Source: Actinobacteria bacterium UBA6100
Lineage (GTDB): Bacteria; Actinomycetota; Coriobacteriia; Anaerosomatales; Anaerosomataceae
Length of the DNA stretch: 55,670 nucleotides
Assembly (NCBI GenBank): GCA_002423585.1
Contig: DIWS01000007.1
Span: forward strand, 8,986 to 64,655
Direction of reading: 5' to 3'
Shown here: positions 1 through 8,421 of the stretch, piece by piece
Position numbering within the stretch: position 1 is the first letter of the stretch
Layout: every line of letters starts with the position of its first letter
The notes under the pieces: model-generated
Seen by the model: the letters and a program-made list of their open reading frames with translations, nothing else
Databases searched by the model: none
Told to the model about the DNA's origin: nothing
Translations under genes and position numbers: made by a program

Positions 1-1511
1 GCCCCGTCCACATCGGCGTCGGTCATGATGATGATCTTGTGATAGCGCGCATGGGCCAGGTCGAACTCCTCCTGGATCCCGGTGCCGAACGCGGTGATCA
101 TCGCCTGGATCTCGAGTGAGGACAGCGCGCGGGTCATGCCGGCCTTCTCGACGTTGAGGATCTTGCCGCGAAGCGGCAGAATCGCCTGGAAGCTCCTGTC
201 GCGCGCTTGCTTCGCCGAGCCGCCCGCCGAGTCGCCCTCGACAAGGTAGATCTCCGTGAGCGCGGCTTCCCGGATCGAACAGTCTGCGAGCTTCCCGGGT
301 AGGGTCGAACTCTCAAGCAGGCCTTTGCGCCTCGTGAGCTCGCGTGCCTTACGGGCGGCCATGCGCGCCTTCGCGGCCTGCGTGGATTTCGTCACGATCG
401 CACGCGCCGGCTTCGGATGCTCTTCGAGGAATTCGGCGAGGCCGGTCGTCACGACCGACTGCACGAACGAGCGCATCTCGGTGTTGCCAAGCTTCGTCTT
501 GGTCTGGCCCTCGAACTGCGGCTCGGTCAACTTCACCGAGATGACCGCGATGAGGCCCTCACGGATGTCCTCCCCGGAGAGGTTGTCGTCTTTCTCCTTG
601 AGGATGCCCTGCCGCCGCGCGTAATCGTTGATCGTGCGGGTGAGGGCGTTCTTGAAGCCATCCAGGTGCGTACCACCCTCGTGGGTGTTGATGTTGTTCG
701 CGAAGGCGAGCACGGTCTCCGAGTAGCCGGTGTTCCAACCGAGTGCCACCTCGACCATACCCTCCGGGCCTTCTGCCTCGAAGTAGATCGGCTTGGCGTG
801 GATCGTCTCCCGCTTCTCGTTCAGATATTTCACGAAGTCCACGATGCCGCCTGCGTAGCGGAACTCTTCGCGGCGCGGCTCGAGCTCCCGCTCATCAGTG
901 AGAGTGATCTTGAGGTTCTTGTTGAGGAACGCCGTCTCTCGCATATGTGAGGCGAGCGTGTCCCAGGAGTATTCGATGGTCTCGAAGATGTCCGGGTCGG
1001 CCCAGAACGTCACCTTGGTCCCGGTCGCCTTCGACTTGCCGGTGGCCTTCAGGGAACCGAGCGACTTGCCTCGCTCGAACGCCATCTCCCACACCTGGCC
1101 ATCGCGCTTGACCTCGATCTCCAGACGGCTCGACAACGCGTTCACAACACTCACACCAACGCCGTGAAGGCCGCCTGAGACCTTGTAGCCACTACCACCG
1201 AACTTGCCACCGGCGTGCAGGATGGTGAGTGCCACCTCGACACCGGATTTGCGGTACTTGGGGACGTTGTCCACGGGAATGCCGCGTCCGTTGTCGACGA
1301 CGGACACCGAGTTGTCGGTATGGATGACGATCTCTATGGCGTTGCAGCAACCGGCAAGCGCTTCGTCAACGGAGTTGTCGACGAGCTCGTAGACGAGGTG
1401 GTGAAGCCCCTTGGGACCGGTCGAGCCGATGTACATGCCGGGGCGTTTGCGAACCGCCTCAAGCCCTTCAAGGACCTGGATGTCTTTGCCGGAATATGAG
1501 CTTTCGGGCAC
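1..1511 (-). CDS. gyrB: DNA gyrase subunit B, 3' end outside the window
   Basis: This encodes the ATPase subunit of DNA gyrase, which introduces negative supercoils together with GyrA. The visible 503 codons cover the N-terminal GHKL ATPase domain, the transducer domain and the start of the TOPRIM domain. The last codons in the window read MTDADVDG, the metal-binding DxD part of TOPRIM, so roughly the last 130 residues of a normal GyrB (about 640) are missing only because the window ends. The start is a GTG preceded by AAGGAG at good spacing; the protein opens with the family's conserved YSGKDIQVLEGLEAVRKRPGMY-type region. It is the last visible gene of the leftward dnaA-dnaN-recF-DUF721-gyrB series. 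Confidence 0.97.
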   Translation of the reverse strand, partial: MPESSYSGKDIQVLEGLEAVRKRPGMYIGSTGPKGLHHLVYELVDNSVDEALAGCCNAIEIVIHTDNSVSVVDNGRGIPVDNVPKYRKSGVEVALTILHAGGKFGGSGYKVSGGLHGVGVSVVNALSSRLEIEVKRDGQVWEMAFERGKSLGSLKATGKSKATGTKVTFWADPDIFETIEYSWDTLASHMRETAFLNKNLKITLTDERELEPRREEFRYAGGIVDFVKYLNEKRETIHAKPIYFEAEGPEGMVEVALGWNTGYSETVLAFANNINTHEGGTHLDGFKNALTRTINDYARRQGILKEKDDNLSGEDIREGLIAVISVKLTEPQFEGQTKTKLGNTEMRSFVQSVVTTGLAEFLEEHPKPARAIVTKSTQAAKARMAARKARELTRRKGLLESSTLPGKLADCSIREAALTEIYLVEGDSAGGSAKQARDRSFQAILPLRGKILNVEKAGMTRALSSLEIQAMITAFGTGIQEEFDLAHARYHKIIIMTDADVDG

Positions 1512-1595
1512 TATGACTCCTTCGTTCTGGTGCGCGTGCAGGGTTCCGGAACAGAGATGAGAGCGACCACGACATGTTGTCGTTCACCCTGTTGA

Positions 1596-1601
1596 ATCAT
1601 A
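1596..1601 (-). promoter_or_regulatory. candidate -10 element upstream of gyrB
   Basis: On the minus strand the 127-base gap between the DUF721 gene and gyrB contains TATGAT, a good -10 hexamer, about 85 bases before the gyrB GTG. No convincing -35 lies 16-18 bases further upstream. A short inverted repeat, ACCAC-AA-GTGGT, touches the hexamer. This suggests gyrB has its own promoter, but this is inference from a hexamer alone. Confidence 0.3.
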
Positions 1602-1638
1602 CCACAAGTGGTGGTTCCGCCCTTGATTACAGCCCTGC

Positions 1639-2184
1639 TCAGGGGGCCTGTCCGGGGTCTGTGGGACCATTCGCCGAGCGGGCTCCTTTTTTCTGCTCCA
1701 GGTCCTTGATCATGACCCTCAGGGCGATCGCGCGCAGTTCCGCGTTCTTGACCATGCGCGCGACCTGTGCGGCCTGTCCAAGCTCGATGTCGTCAAGTGG
1801 CATAGGGTGCATGACCTCGTGTGAGTAGTAGTCCTCGGTGTCGCGTGACAACTCCTCCCACCCCACCTCATCGGTGACCTTCCGGGAGACAGTGAAGCGC
1901 AGAGTCCTTACTGAATCCTCACCCAGATGTGAGTTGAGTCTTTCCCTCAGTTCGTCTGACATGAGGGAGAGTTGGTTCGCCCATGCGGCACCGTCGACGA
2001 AGACGATGAGCTCCCGGTCATCGCGGAGCGCGAACCCCCTCGTGTGTCGGGCGACATCCTCCCCCACGACCTCGCGCCATGCACTCACAGCCATGGCCCC
2101 TGATCGCCGGCCCCGTTTGTCCGCGCGCTTCAGGACTCCTGAGGCGAGGTCTCCGAGTGGGAGCGTCTTCTTCATCCGGGCCAA
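1639..2184 (-). CDS. DUF721 / DciA-family protein
   Basis: A 181-residue protein of the DUF721 family, which includes DciA, the replicative helicase loader or operator found in bacteria that lack DnaC/DnaI. The N-terminal half carries the family pattern: W-R-x-V-V-G near residues 37-42, then a segment around LIVFVDGAAWANQL ending in a L-R-x-R-L-N helix. Its place between recF and gyrB is the usual one in Actinomycetota. The start is uncertain: a TTG two bases after the recF stop has a G-rich stretch upstream, whereas the ATG three codons later has no clear ribosome site. The C-terminal 70 residues are charged and not recognisable. A role in loading DnaB (encoded at the far end of this window) is inferred from the family. 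Confidence 0.8.
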   Translation of the reverse strand: MARMKKTLPLGDLASGVLKRADKRGRRSGAMAVSAWREVVGEDVARHTRGFALRDDRELIVFVDGAAWANQLSLMSDELRERLNSHLGEDSVRTLRFTVSRKVTDEVGWEELSRDTEDYYSHEVMHPMPLDDIELGQAAQVARMVKNAELRAIALRVMIKDLEQKKGARSANGPTDPGQAP

Positions 2185-2185
2185 C

Positions 2186-3289
2186 TCAAGACACTCCCCC
2201 CAGGGTCACAACCCGCGCCGCCTTCAGCAGCGACGGATCGAAGTAGCCTGTGGTTGTGGTCGTGATGAACGTCTGGACATCGCGCTGTACGAGGTCGGTG
2301 AGTGCACCGCGCCGCGCCTCGTCCAACTCCGACATGACGTCGTCCAAGAGGAGCACGGGTGTCTTGTTGAGGATGCGGGTCACGACGATGACTTCCGCCC
2401 ACTTCCACGCGAGCGCTATCGTGCGCTGTTGCCCCTGACTCGCGAACGAGCGAGCGTCCCGACCCCCCACGAGGAATGTTATGTCATCTCTGTGCGGACC
2501 CACCAGGGATACTCCCCGGGCGCGCTCATCGGCTCTCCGGCGATATACCTCCGCCCGAAGTGCGGCGTCTGCCTCCTCGCTTGAGATCTCGACCGAGAGA
2601 TCATCACCGACAAGACCGCACCGATCAGAAAAGCGGACATCCATCGACTCTCCACCGGCAAGGTGGGTGTAGATCTCCGTCGCCTCGACCGAGATCTGGC
2701 GGGCCAGCCGGCGCCGATGGACATGAAGGCGGCTGCCTAGGCGGATGAGTTGCTCGTCCCAGGGCTCAAGGTCAGCCCCGGCGGCACCTTCGCGCAACAG
2801 TGTGTTGCGTTGCCGCACTACTCGCCCATAGTCGCGGCGCAGAGCGCTGTAGGTGGTCGAGAGTTGATCTCCGAGGGCGTCGAGTGCGGACCGCCGCTGG
2901 TCTGCGGGACCTTTGACCAGCGCGAGGTCGTCTGGTGTGAAGGCGATCACCGGGATGAACCTGCATGCGTCGGCGATCCGCTTCTTCACGCTGCCACCCA
3001 CCCGCCAGGTGTGAGCCCCTGTGGTGTCGACCTGCAGCTCGACCTCGACGTGTGAGCCATCTCCTTCAGCGGTCATCGAGATCGATGCACTCGGAGCATC
3101 CCAGCGCACGATCTCCTCCCAGCGAGGATTCCTGAACGACGAGCCGGTGGCGATCAACTGGATCGCCTCGATGATGTTCGTCTTACCGATGGCGTTGGGG
3201 CCGACGAGTACCGTCAGGGCCGAGTCCGGAGTCATCTCCCAGTGGGTGTAGTTGCGGACATCGCGGAGACGGAGCCGGGATATACGCAC
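2186..3289 (-). CDS. recF: DNA replication and repair protein RecF
   Basis: An SMC-like ATPase of 367 residues that helps RecOR load RecA at gaps during recombinational repair. The Walker A motif GPNAIGKTN lies at residues 30-38, the ABC signature region SQGQQRTIAL around 293-302, and the Walker B segment VLLLDDVMSELD around 318-329. The length is normal for the family. The GTG start sits 13 bases after the dnaN stop with GAGGG in front, so dnaN and recF are probably one transcript. The next gene (DUF721) begins within 2 bases of the stop. Confidence 0.97.
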   Translation of the reverse strand: MRISRLRLRDVRNYTHWEMTPDSALTVLVGPNAIGKTNIIEAIQLIATGSSFRNPRWEEIVRWDAPSASISMTAEGDGSHVEVELQVDTTGAHTWRVGGSVKKRIADACRFIPVIAFTPDDLALVKGPADQRRSALDALGDQLSTTYSALRRDYGRVVRQRNTLLREGAAGADLEPWDEQLIRLGSRLHVHRRRLARQISVEATEIYTHLAGGESMDVRFSDRCGLVGDDLSVEISSEEADAALRAEVYRRRADERARGVSLVGPHRDDITFLVGGRDARSFASQGQQRTIALAWKWAEVIVVTRILNKTPVLLLDDVMSELDEARRGALTDLVQRDVQTFITTTTTGYFDPSLLKAARVVTLGGVS

Positions 3290-3302
3290 GCTCGATTACC
3301 CT

Positions 3303-4403
3303 CTAACCGAGGCGGACGGGCATCAGCAGGTAGGTGAAGCCGTCACCCTGTGCGGGCTTGAGTACGCCCGGCTTCAAGGGACTCGTCACTTCGATAGCGA
3401 CAGCGTCGCCCTCGGCCACAGATACGCCATCGAGGAGATATGCGTGGTTGAAAGCGATCTCCACATCCTCCCCTTCGGGTGTGACCTGGACGTCTTCTAC
3501 TGCGTCACCGATATCCTGAGTCGCTGCGGATAGGGTCAGCGTGTGATCGGCCACTGAGATCTTCACCCTGAGGGGTGTGTTGTGTTGTGCCATCAGTGAG
3601 ACTCTCTTCACCGCTTCGAGGAGTTCCGTACGGTCGACCACCGCGCGGGTCGCGTGCTCTTTTGGGAGCAGTTGCCGATAGTTGGGGAACGTCCCCTCGA
3701 TGCGCCGTGAGATGAAGGTCGTCTCTCCGAATGAGAAGATCACCTGATTCTCCGCGACTCCCAGAGACACTGTCTCGGCTGAACCTATGAGCTTCGCAAC
3801 GTCTTCCATCGCTTTGCCCGGAACCACGAGTTCGATGTCTGATGTGACCCCTTCAAGCGGCACTTCTCGAACACAGAGCCGGTACGAGTCTGTGGCTACC
3901 ATCCTGAGAAGTCCCGACTCCACAACCACGAGGATACCGGTCAGGATCGGGCGGGTTTCGTCTCTACTCACTGATCGCGCGACCTGATGCACCACGTGAG
4001 AGAAGGTCTCTGTTGGGAGTACCACCGTCTGAGAGGCATCGACCTCCGGGAACTTCGGGTAGTCGTCCGGCGAAAGCGTCTTCATTGAGAAAGACGACTG
4101 CCCACATGTGACGGACGCGACCCCTGGGACGGTGGTGTCTATCGTCACCGCCGCCTCGGGAAGACTGCGTGTCACATCGGTCAGCAATTTGCCGGGCAGG
4201 ACACTCTGTCCAGGCTGCTCGACCCGAGCCTTGCACGACGTGCGGATGGAGACTTCGAGATCTGTCGCCTGGAACACGACACTGTCGCCATGGGTCGCTA
4301 CATGGATTCCCGAAAGGATCGGCAGTGTGGTCCTCGAGGACAAGCCCCGCGAGACGACAGACAAGGCCTCAAGCAACTCACCGCGAGCGATCGAGATTTT
4401 CAT
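3303..4403 (-). CDS. dnaN: DNA polymerase III beta subunit (sliding clamp)
   Basis: The 366-residue beta clamp encircles DNA and tethers DNA polymerase III and repair polymerases. The N-terminus (MKISIARGELLEALSVVSRG) and the C-terminal peptide-binding end LLMPVRL are typical of the family, and the length is that of a three-domain clamp. The ATG is preceded by AAAGGG. It lies downstream of dnaA across a 235-base gap with its own candidate regulatory sites, and upstream of recF with a 13-base spacer. Confidence 0.98.
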   Translation of the reverse strand: MKISIARGELLEALSVVSRGLSSRTTLPILSGIHVATHGDSVVFQATDLEVSIRTSCKARVEQPGQSVLPGKLLTDVTRSLPEAAVTIDTTVPGVASVTCGQSSFSMKTLSPDDYPKFPEVDASQTVVLPTETFSHVVHQVARSVSRDETRPILTGILVVVESGLLRMVATDSYRLCVREVPLEGVTSDIELVVPGKAMEDVAKLIGSAETVSLGVAENQVIFSFGETTFISRRIEGTFPNYRQLLPKEHATRAVVDRTELLEAVKRVSLMAQHNTPLRVKISVADHTLTLSAATQDIGDAVEDVQVTPEGEDVEIAFNHAYLLDGVSVAEGDAVAIEVTSPLKPGVLKPAQGDGFTYLLMPVRLG

Positions 4404-4638
4404 GTCCCGCCCTTTCTCTATTTCTAAAGAGATTCATATATCAGTCAGTAGCCGTAGTAGTAGGGGGTGTGGACAGTGTGGAATGTGTCCTTTCCCGCAG
4501 GTGACCACGGTAACCCGGACTGTGGTCTACCTGTGTGAGAACTGTACCAGCCTATCCACATTTCAACAGGTCTCTCGTTCTATCCCCAACCAAGGGGTGG
4601 ATTCCAGCAGATACTCCACAGGCTCACCACAGGTTTTA
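4404..4638 (-). promoter_or_regulatory. dnaA-dnaN intergenic region with DnaA-box-like sites
   Basis: This 235-base gap carries CTATCCACA at 4552-4560 (one mismatch to TTATCCACA) and TACTCCACA at 4612-4620 (two mismatches). A TATATG-type -10 sequence lies about 30 bases before dnaN on the minus strand. Together with the cluster on the other side of dnaA, this resembles a bipartite origin. Whether these weak boxes bind DnaA or only reflect dnaN regulation cannot be decided from the sequence. Confidence 0.45.
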
Positions 4639-6006
4639 TCAGTTGCGCTGGCGGATCGAATTGGTGAGCGTCTGGATCTGGTTGTAGACGTCTCTTTGTT
4701 CGGTCATGAGCCGTTGTATCTTCGTGTTCGCGTAGATGACGGTCGTGTGATCGCGACCGCCGAACTCACCTCCTATCTTCGGAAGCGAGTGGTCGGTGAG
4801 TTCCCGCGATAAGTACATGGCGATCTGACGCGGATACGCGATCGACTGTGAACGCTTGTTGCCGACGAGGTCGTTCTTACTGATCCCGTAGAAGCGACAG
4901 ACCTCTTCCTTAATGAGTGAGATCGAGATCGGTTTGATGGATCGCTCCGGGAAGATGTCTTTCAAGACGCTCTGGGCAAGATCGAGATCGATCGGGCGCC
5001 GGGTGACCGAACTGAATGCCACCACCCTGAGCAGCGCCCCCCAGAGCTCCCGGATGTTGCTTGAGAAGCGGTCCGCTATCAAGGTCAGCACATCATCGGG
5101 GACTGAGTGTCCTTCAGCCTGTGCCTTCCTTCGGAGGATGGCGATCCGGGTCTCAAGATCAGGAGGTTGGATGTCAGCGATCAGTCCGCCGCCAAAGCGG
5201 GTCCTGAGCCGCTCCTCGATGTTCCCGATCTCGCCCGGGGGCCGGTCAGACGTCATCACGATCTGCTTGCCGGCTTCACGAAGTGTATTGAACGTGTGGA
5301 AGAACTCCGTCTGGGTCCCCTCTTTGCCGGCGATGAACTGGATGTCGTCGACGAGGAGAACGTCATTCTCGCGGTAGGTGCGACGGAAACCCGCGGTACG
5401 GTTCTTATCACCGATCGACCGGATGAAGTCGTTGGTGAACTGCTCACTGGTGACGTAGGTGACCTTCATATACGGATAGTTGGTGTGCACATACGAGCCG
5501 ACCGACTTAAGCAGGTGTGTCTTCCCGAGGCCGGCGCCACCGTAGATGAAGAGCGGGTTATATGCGGTACCGGGTGCCTCTGCAACAGCGAGGGCGACAT
5601 GATATGAGAACTGGTTTGAGGGTCCGACCACGAACGAGTCGAACGTGCTCTTCGGATCCAGTTCCAACTCCTCGACGGGGGCGGCCACATCCTGGGGGGC
5701 GGGCGGAGCAACCACCTCCGCGCGGTGATGCTCCACGACCGGCTCAACCGGAACGTCCCCCGGGACACTGAAGCGCACGGCCATGGGTGCGCCGGTCACC
5801 TGTGTCAACGCCGAGGCCAACAGGCTCGAATACCGGGTCTCGAGCCAGTCCCGGGCGAAGTCGTTCTGTACGGAGACCACCATCTCCTGGTCGACGATCC
5901 CGAGTGGAGAGGTCTGTTCGAACCACGTCTTGAACGTGGGTGTGTTCAACTCCTCACGCACCACATCAAGGGTGTCCTGCCAAACTTGCTGGACGTCCAC
6001 CATCAT
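4639..6006 (-). CDS. dnaA: chromosomal replication initiator DnaA
   Basis: The initiator ATPase binds DnaA boxes at oriC, melts the origin and recruits the helicase. All four domains are visible in 455 residues: domain I (about 1-80), a proline-rich linker (about 85-120), an AAA+ core with Walker A GGAGLGKT at 156-163 and Walker B VLLVDDIQF at 216-224, and a C-terminal DNA-binding domain containing the signature GGRDHTTVIYA. Two tandem ATGs begin the gene, with AAGGTGG upstream. It follows the GHKL-wHTH gene by only 12 bases, so the two are very likely cotranscribed. Confidence 0.98.
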   Translation of the reverse strand: MMVDVQQVWQDTLDVVREELNTPTFKTWFEQTSPLGIVDQEMVVSVQNDFARDWLETRYSSLLASALTQVTGAPMAVRFSVPGDVPVEPVVEHHRAEVVAPPAPQDVAAPVEELELDPKSTFDSFVVGPSNQFSYHVALAVAEAPGTAYNPLFIYGGAGLGKTHLLKSVGSYVHTNYPYMKVTYVTSEQFTNDFIRSIGDKNRTAGFRRTYRENDVLLVDDIQFIAGKEGTQTEFFHTFNTLREAGKQIVMTSDRPPGEIGNIEERLRTRFGGGLIADIQPPDLETRIAILRRKAQAEGHSVPDDVLTLIADRFSSNIRELWGALLRVVAFSSVTRRPIDLDLAQSVLKDIFPERSIKPISISLIKEEVCRFYGISKNDLVGNKRSQSIAYPRQIAMYLSRELTDHSLPKIGGEFGGRDHTTVIYANTKIQRLMTEQRDVYNQIQTLTNSIRQRN

Positions 6007-6018
6007 CGGTCAGCCACC

Positions 6019-6834
6019 TTATCTCCCAAGTAATGCGTCGAGGCACTTGATGCCCTGGTCTGTGAGTACACGCTTGCCGGACTCATCGGTCGTGATCAGC
6101 CCGTGCTGCGTCAGATGCTCGAGGTCTCGATACGCCGTCGAGAGACCGACGCCGAGCTCACGCGACACGGCGGTGGGGCCGAGGGACCCCAACTCCACGG
6201 CCAGAGAAAGCACTTGTTTCTGGCGCAGGCTCAAGGGCGGCTGCTCGAAATCATCCTGTTTGATCACCGGCTCATCGATCACCGGAGCCGCCGGTAGGTT
6301 CATGCGGAGTGTCACCACTGTGCCTGAGCCAAGGTTGTCGTCGATCTCGATCGTCCCACCGGAGAAACTCAGGCACTCGCGGGCCACAGGGAGTCCGGAG
6401 CCGACACCCTTGATGACGCGCTTCATGTCGCGTGTGGCTGTCGTGAAACCGGGCAGAAAGACCCGCTCCTTATCCCTGATGCCCGGACCCTGGTCTGCGA
6501 ACCGCAGAGTACGACCTGCATCCAGGACACTCACCACGACCTCATCGAAACCGGCGTGGATGAAGTTCTCGACGATCTCTCTGATGACCACGAAGGGTGC
6601 CTGCCCCCCGGCTTCCCGTGCCAGGTGATAGACGCGGGCCGATAGTGATTCGATGAGATCGCCGGCGGACATAGCTTCGAGCCGTTCGATACGCGGCGGA
6701 GCAGTAAGGGCATCGTAGACAGCCACCAACGCCGAAGCACCAGGATGCGATCCCACGACCGGGGCTGCCTGAGGCTCAGACGCCGGCGGCGTGAGGCGGG
6801 CAGCGGTGGCCTGTTGTTCGTAGAAGGACTTCAC
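6019..6834 (-). CDS. GHKL-type ATPase fused to a C-terminal winged helix, upstream of dnaA
   Basis: A 271-residue protein combining a histidine-kinase/anti-sigma-type ATP-binding domain with a DNA-binding domain. The N-box (EIVEN, about 86-90), G1 box (DQGPG, 114-118) and G2 box (KGVGSGL, 142-148) are all present, so ATP binding is likely. There is no phospho-accepting histidine domain and no membrane segment. From about residue 201 to 268 a winged helix-turn-helix follows (AVSRELGVGLSTAYRDLEHL as recognition region). The first 50 residues look disordered. The start is GTG with GAGGGGG upstream. The gene lies between oriC and dnaA, 12 bases before dnaA. A role as ATP-sensing regulator of dnaA or of the origin is inference; it could instead be a SpoIIAB-like switch protein with unrelated targets. 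Confidence 0.8.
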   Translation of the reverse strand: MKSFYEQQATAARLTPPASEPQAAPVVGSHPGASALVAVYDALTAPPRIERLEAMSAGDLIESLSARVYHLAREAGGQAPFVVIREIVENFIHAGFDEVVVSVLDAGRTLRFADQGPGIRDKERVFLPGFTTATRDMKRVIKGVGSGLPVARECLSFSGGTIEIDDNLGSGTVVTLRMNLPAAPVIDEPVIKQDDFEQPPLSLRQKQVLSLAVELGSLGPTAVSRELGVGLSTAYRDLEHLTQHGLITTDESGKRVLTDQGIKCLDALLGR

Positions 6835-7490
6835 ACAACCCCCTCAAAGGCTCTCTCATCCACACAACAATCCACAATCCCCACAATCTGCACGGTTTGG
6901 GAAACCGCAGGTAGAAGCCGTGTCCACAAGGCTCGTGTCCCGCTTGAGCCGTTTCGCGTGAAGCACTGTGAACAGCGGGTTTTCAACTTATCCACAAGTC
7001 TTTCCACACCTGTGGAGAGTCTTTCCACTCAAACCATCGAACACGGGTCGAACGGGCAGGTGACGGCTCCTCAACCACCCCATACTGCTTTCCAGAGGAG
7101 CATGACCGGTGGAGAACCCCGTCTGTCGTGTGGAAACACACAGAACACTGTCAAGCGGCGATGCCGAATGCTATGGGCGCTTGTGGATAACCGAACACGG
7201 CACTCGCGTCAACCCCGAGGACTGGAAGTGAAGCCAGGCCGCTGACCTGCGGTTTTTCAACAAGACACGTAGTTTGACCGGCATGGAAGAACGCGGCTGA
7301 TTGTACCAGAGGCGGCGCACCACCAACAACGCCGGGAATACAGTTATCCACAGGCACGGCGCGCTTGAGTCCTGGGTTTTCCACATTGTCCACAGATTTC
7401 GTACTATTTTGACTGGTGGGTCGCCCCCGGCGATCATGCTTCCATGGGAGTCGAAGATCGGGGGCGCGGGACACTGTCGCGGATGTTGCG
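6835..7490. other. chromosomal replication origin oriC
   Basis: This gap has no gene and many DnaA boxes. Perfect TTATCCACA copies lie at 6988-6996 and 7344-7352, and a perfect inverted copy (TGTGGATAA) at 7182-7190. One- or two-mismatch copies lie at 6856-6864, 6868-6876, 6920-6928, 7001-7009, 7377-7385 and 7386-7394. The position between dnaA and rpmH is the standard bacterial one. No strongly AT-rich unwinding stretch stands out; the least GC-rich parts lie near 7250-7300 and 7375-7425. A 13/16 parS-like match lies inside at 6950-6965. Confidence 0.9.
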
Positions 7491-7520
7491 TTGACACCAC
7501 CAGACGCACGTCGCTATAAT
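7491..7520 (+). promoter_or_regulatory. consensus sigma-70-type promoter of rpmH
   Basis: A perfect -35 TTGACA (7491-7496) and a perfect -10 TATAAT (7515-7520) are separated by 18 bases, about 52 bases before the rpmH start. It marks the right edge of oriC and should drive rpmH-rnpA-yidD strongly. Confidence 0.9.
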
Positions 7521-7572
7521 CACCAGGCTTGTGCCCGGGGAAGCTCGGACACACCGATCTGGAGGTATTCAC

Positions 7573-7716
7573 GTGAAGCGCACATACCAGCCGAACAACC
7601 GGAAGCGCGCGAAGACGCACGGGTTCCGGAAGCGCATGTCGACCAAGGCGGGCCGTGCTGTCCTGGCTGCGCGTCGGCGCAAGGGCCGCAAGGTCCTCTG
7701 CCCGAGCGCGGCGTAA
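7573..7716 (+). CDS. rpmH: 50S ribosomal protein L34
   Basis: A 47-residue very basic protein that begins MKRTYQPNNRKRAKTHGF and continues with the conserved R-M-S-T-K-A-G-R and R-R-R-K-G-R-K stretches of L34. The start is a GTG placed by the family N-terminus and by GGAGGT eight bases upstream. It is transcribed from the consensus promoter beside oriC and is followed by rnpA, the standard pair. Confidence 0.97.
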   Translation: MKRTYQPNNRKRAKTHGFRKRMSTKAGRAVLAARRRKGRKVLCPSAA

Positions 7717-7748
7717 CCGGGGACCCGCTCAGGCCGAGAGGGCCTGCT

Positions 7749-8081
7749 ATGCGGACACTTACCGCACACACAGACATCGACCGGCTCTTTGCCGGTGGGC
7801 GCCGGGTATCCCACCCGGCGCTTCTTGTATTGGGGGCGGCCTCCCCGGGGGGCGCGGATGCGCCCGGCCGCGTCATATTCATAGCCGGCAAGCGACTAGG
7901 GAACGCGGTTCTGCGCAATCGCTGTAAGCGGGTCATGCGGGATGCGATGCGCCGTGCGGGGGGCCCGTTTCCCGGATGGGACATCGCGCTGATCGCTCGT
8001 GGGCGGACGGCCAGGGCCACCCCCGCAGATCTTGATATGGCCCTGGGTGCCGCGGTGGCCGCGCTGGAGATCGATCGATGA
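7749..8081 (+). CDS. rnpA: ribonuclease P protein component
   Basis: A 110-residue protein that assists the RNase P RNA in maturing tRNA 5' ends. The RNR-type motif is visible as KRLGNAVLRNRCKRVMRDAMR around residues 50-70, and the segment GWDIALIARGR follows. The ATG has GAGAGG upstream. The end overlaps the yidD start by four bases (ATGA), implying translational coupling. Confidence 0.95.
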   Translation: MRTLTAHTDIDRLFAGGRRVSHPALLVLGAASPGGADAPGRVIFIAGKRLGNAVLRNRCKRVMRDAMRRAGGPFPGWDIALIARGRTARATPADLDMALGAAVAALEIDR

Positions 8082-8299
8082 AGAACCCCCTCGCGGTGGC
8101 GGTGCGCCTTGGCATCCGCGGCTACCAGAGGTTCGTCTCTCCGTTCCTCCCGCCCTCCTGTCGCTTCACGCCGACGTGTTCAAACTACGCGCTGATCGCG
8201 ATCGAGCGCCACGGATTGGCGAAGGGTGGGTGGCTCGCGCTGAAACGGATCGGCCGTTGTCACCCATGGAACCCGGGTGGACACGATCCCGTTCCGTGA
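8078..8299 (+). CDS. yidD: membrane protein insertion efficiency factor YidD
   Basis: A 73-residue protein with the family hallmark Y-Q-R-F-V-S-P-x-L-P-P-S-C-R-F-x-P-T-C-S-x-Y and a C-terminal G-R-C-H-P-W-N-P-G-G-x-D-P-V-P. YidD helps YidC-dependent membrane insertion. It overlaps rnpA by four bases and precedes yidC, the usual cluster. Confidence 0.96.
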   Translation: MKNPLAVAVRLGIRGYQRFVSPFLPPSCRFTPTCSNYALIAIERHGLAKGGWLALKRIGRCHPWNPGGHDPVP

Positions 8300-8421
8300 G
8301 TGGGCGGACGTGCGCGCGCGTAGTATAGTGTGTACGCTGCAGACAACCCCCCGACCCGAATCGGGAGTGGACGAGGAATCACACCCCCGCATATGCGCCT
8401 CACTGAGGAGGTCGAAGCCCT

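Noticed and set aside
7568..7577. TTCACGTGAA palindrome at the rpmH start, resembling the parS core
   Set aside because: Only 11 of 16 parS positions match, and the bases are needed for the ribosome site spacing and the GTG-Lys codons of L34.
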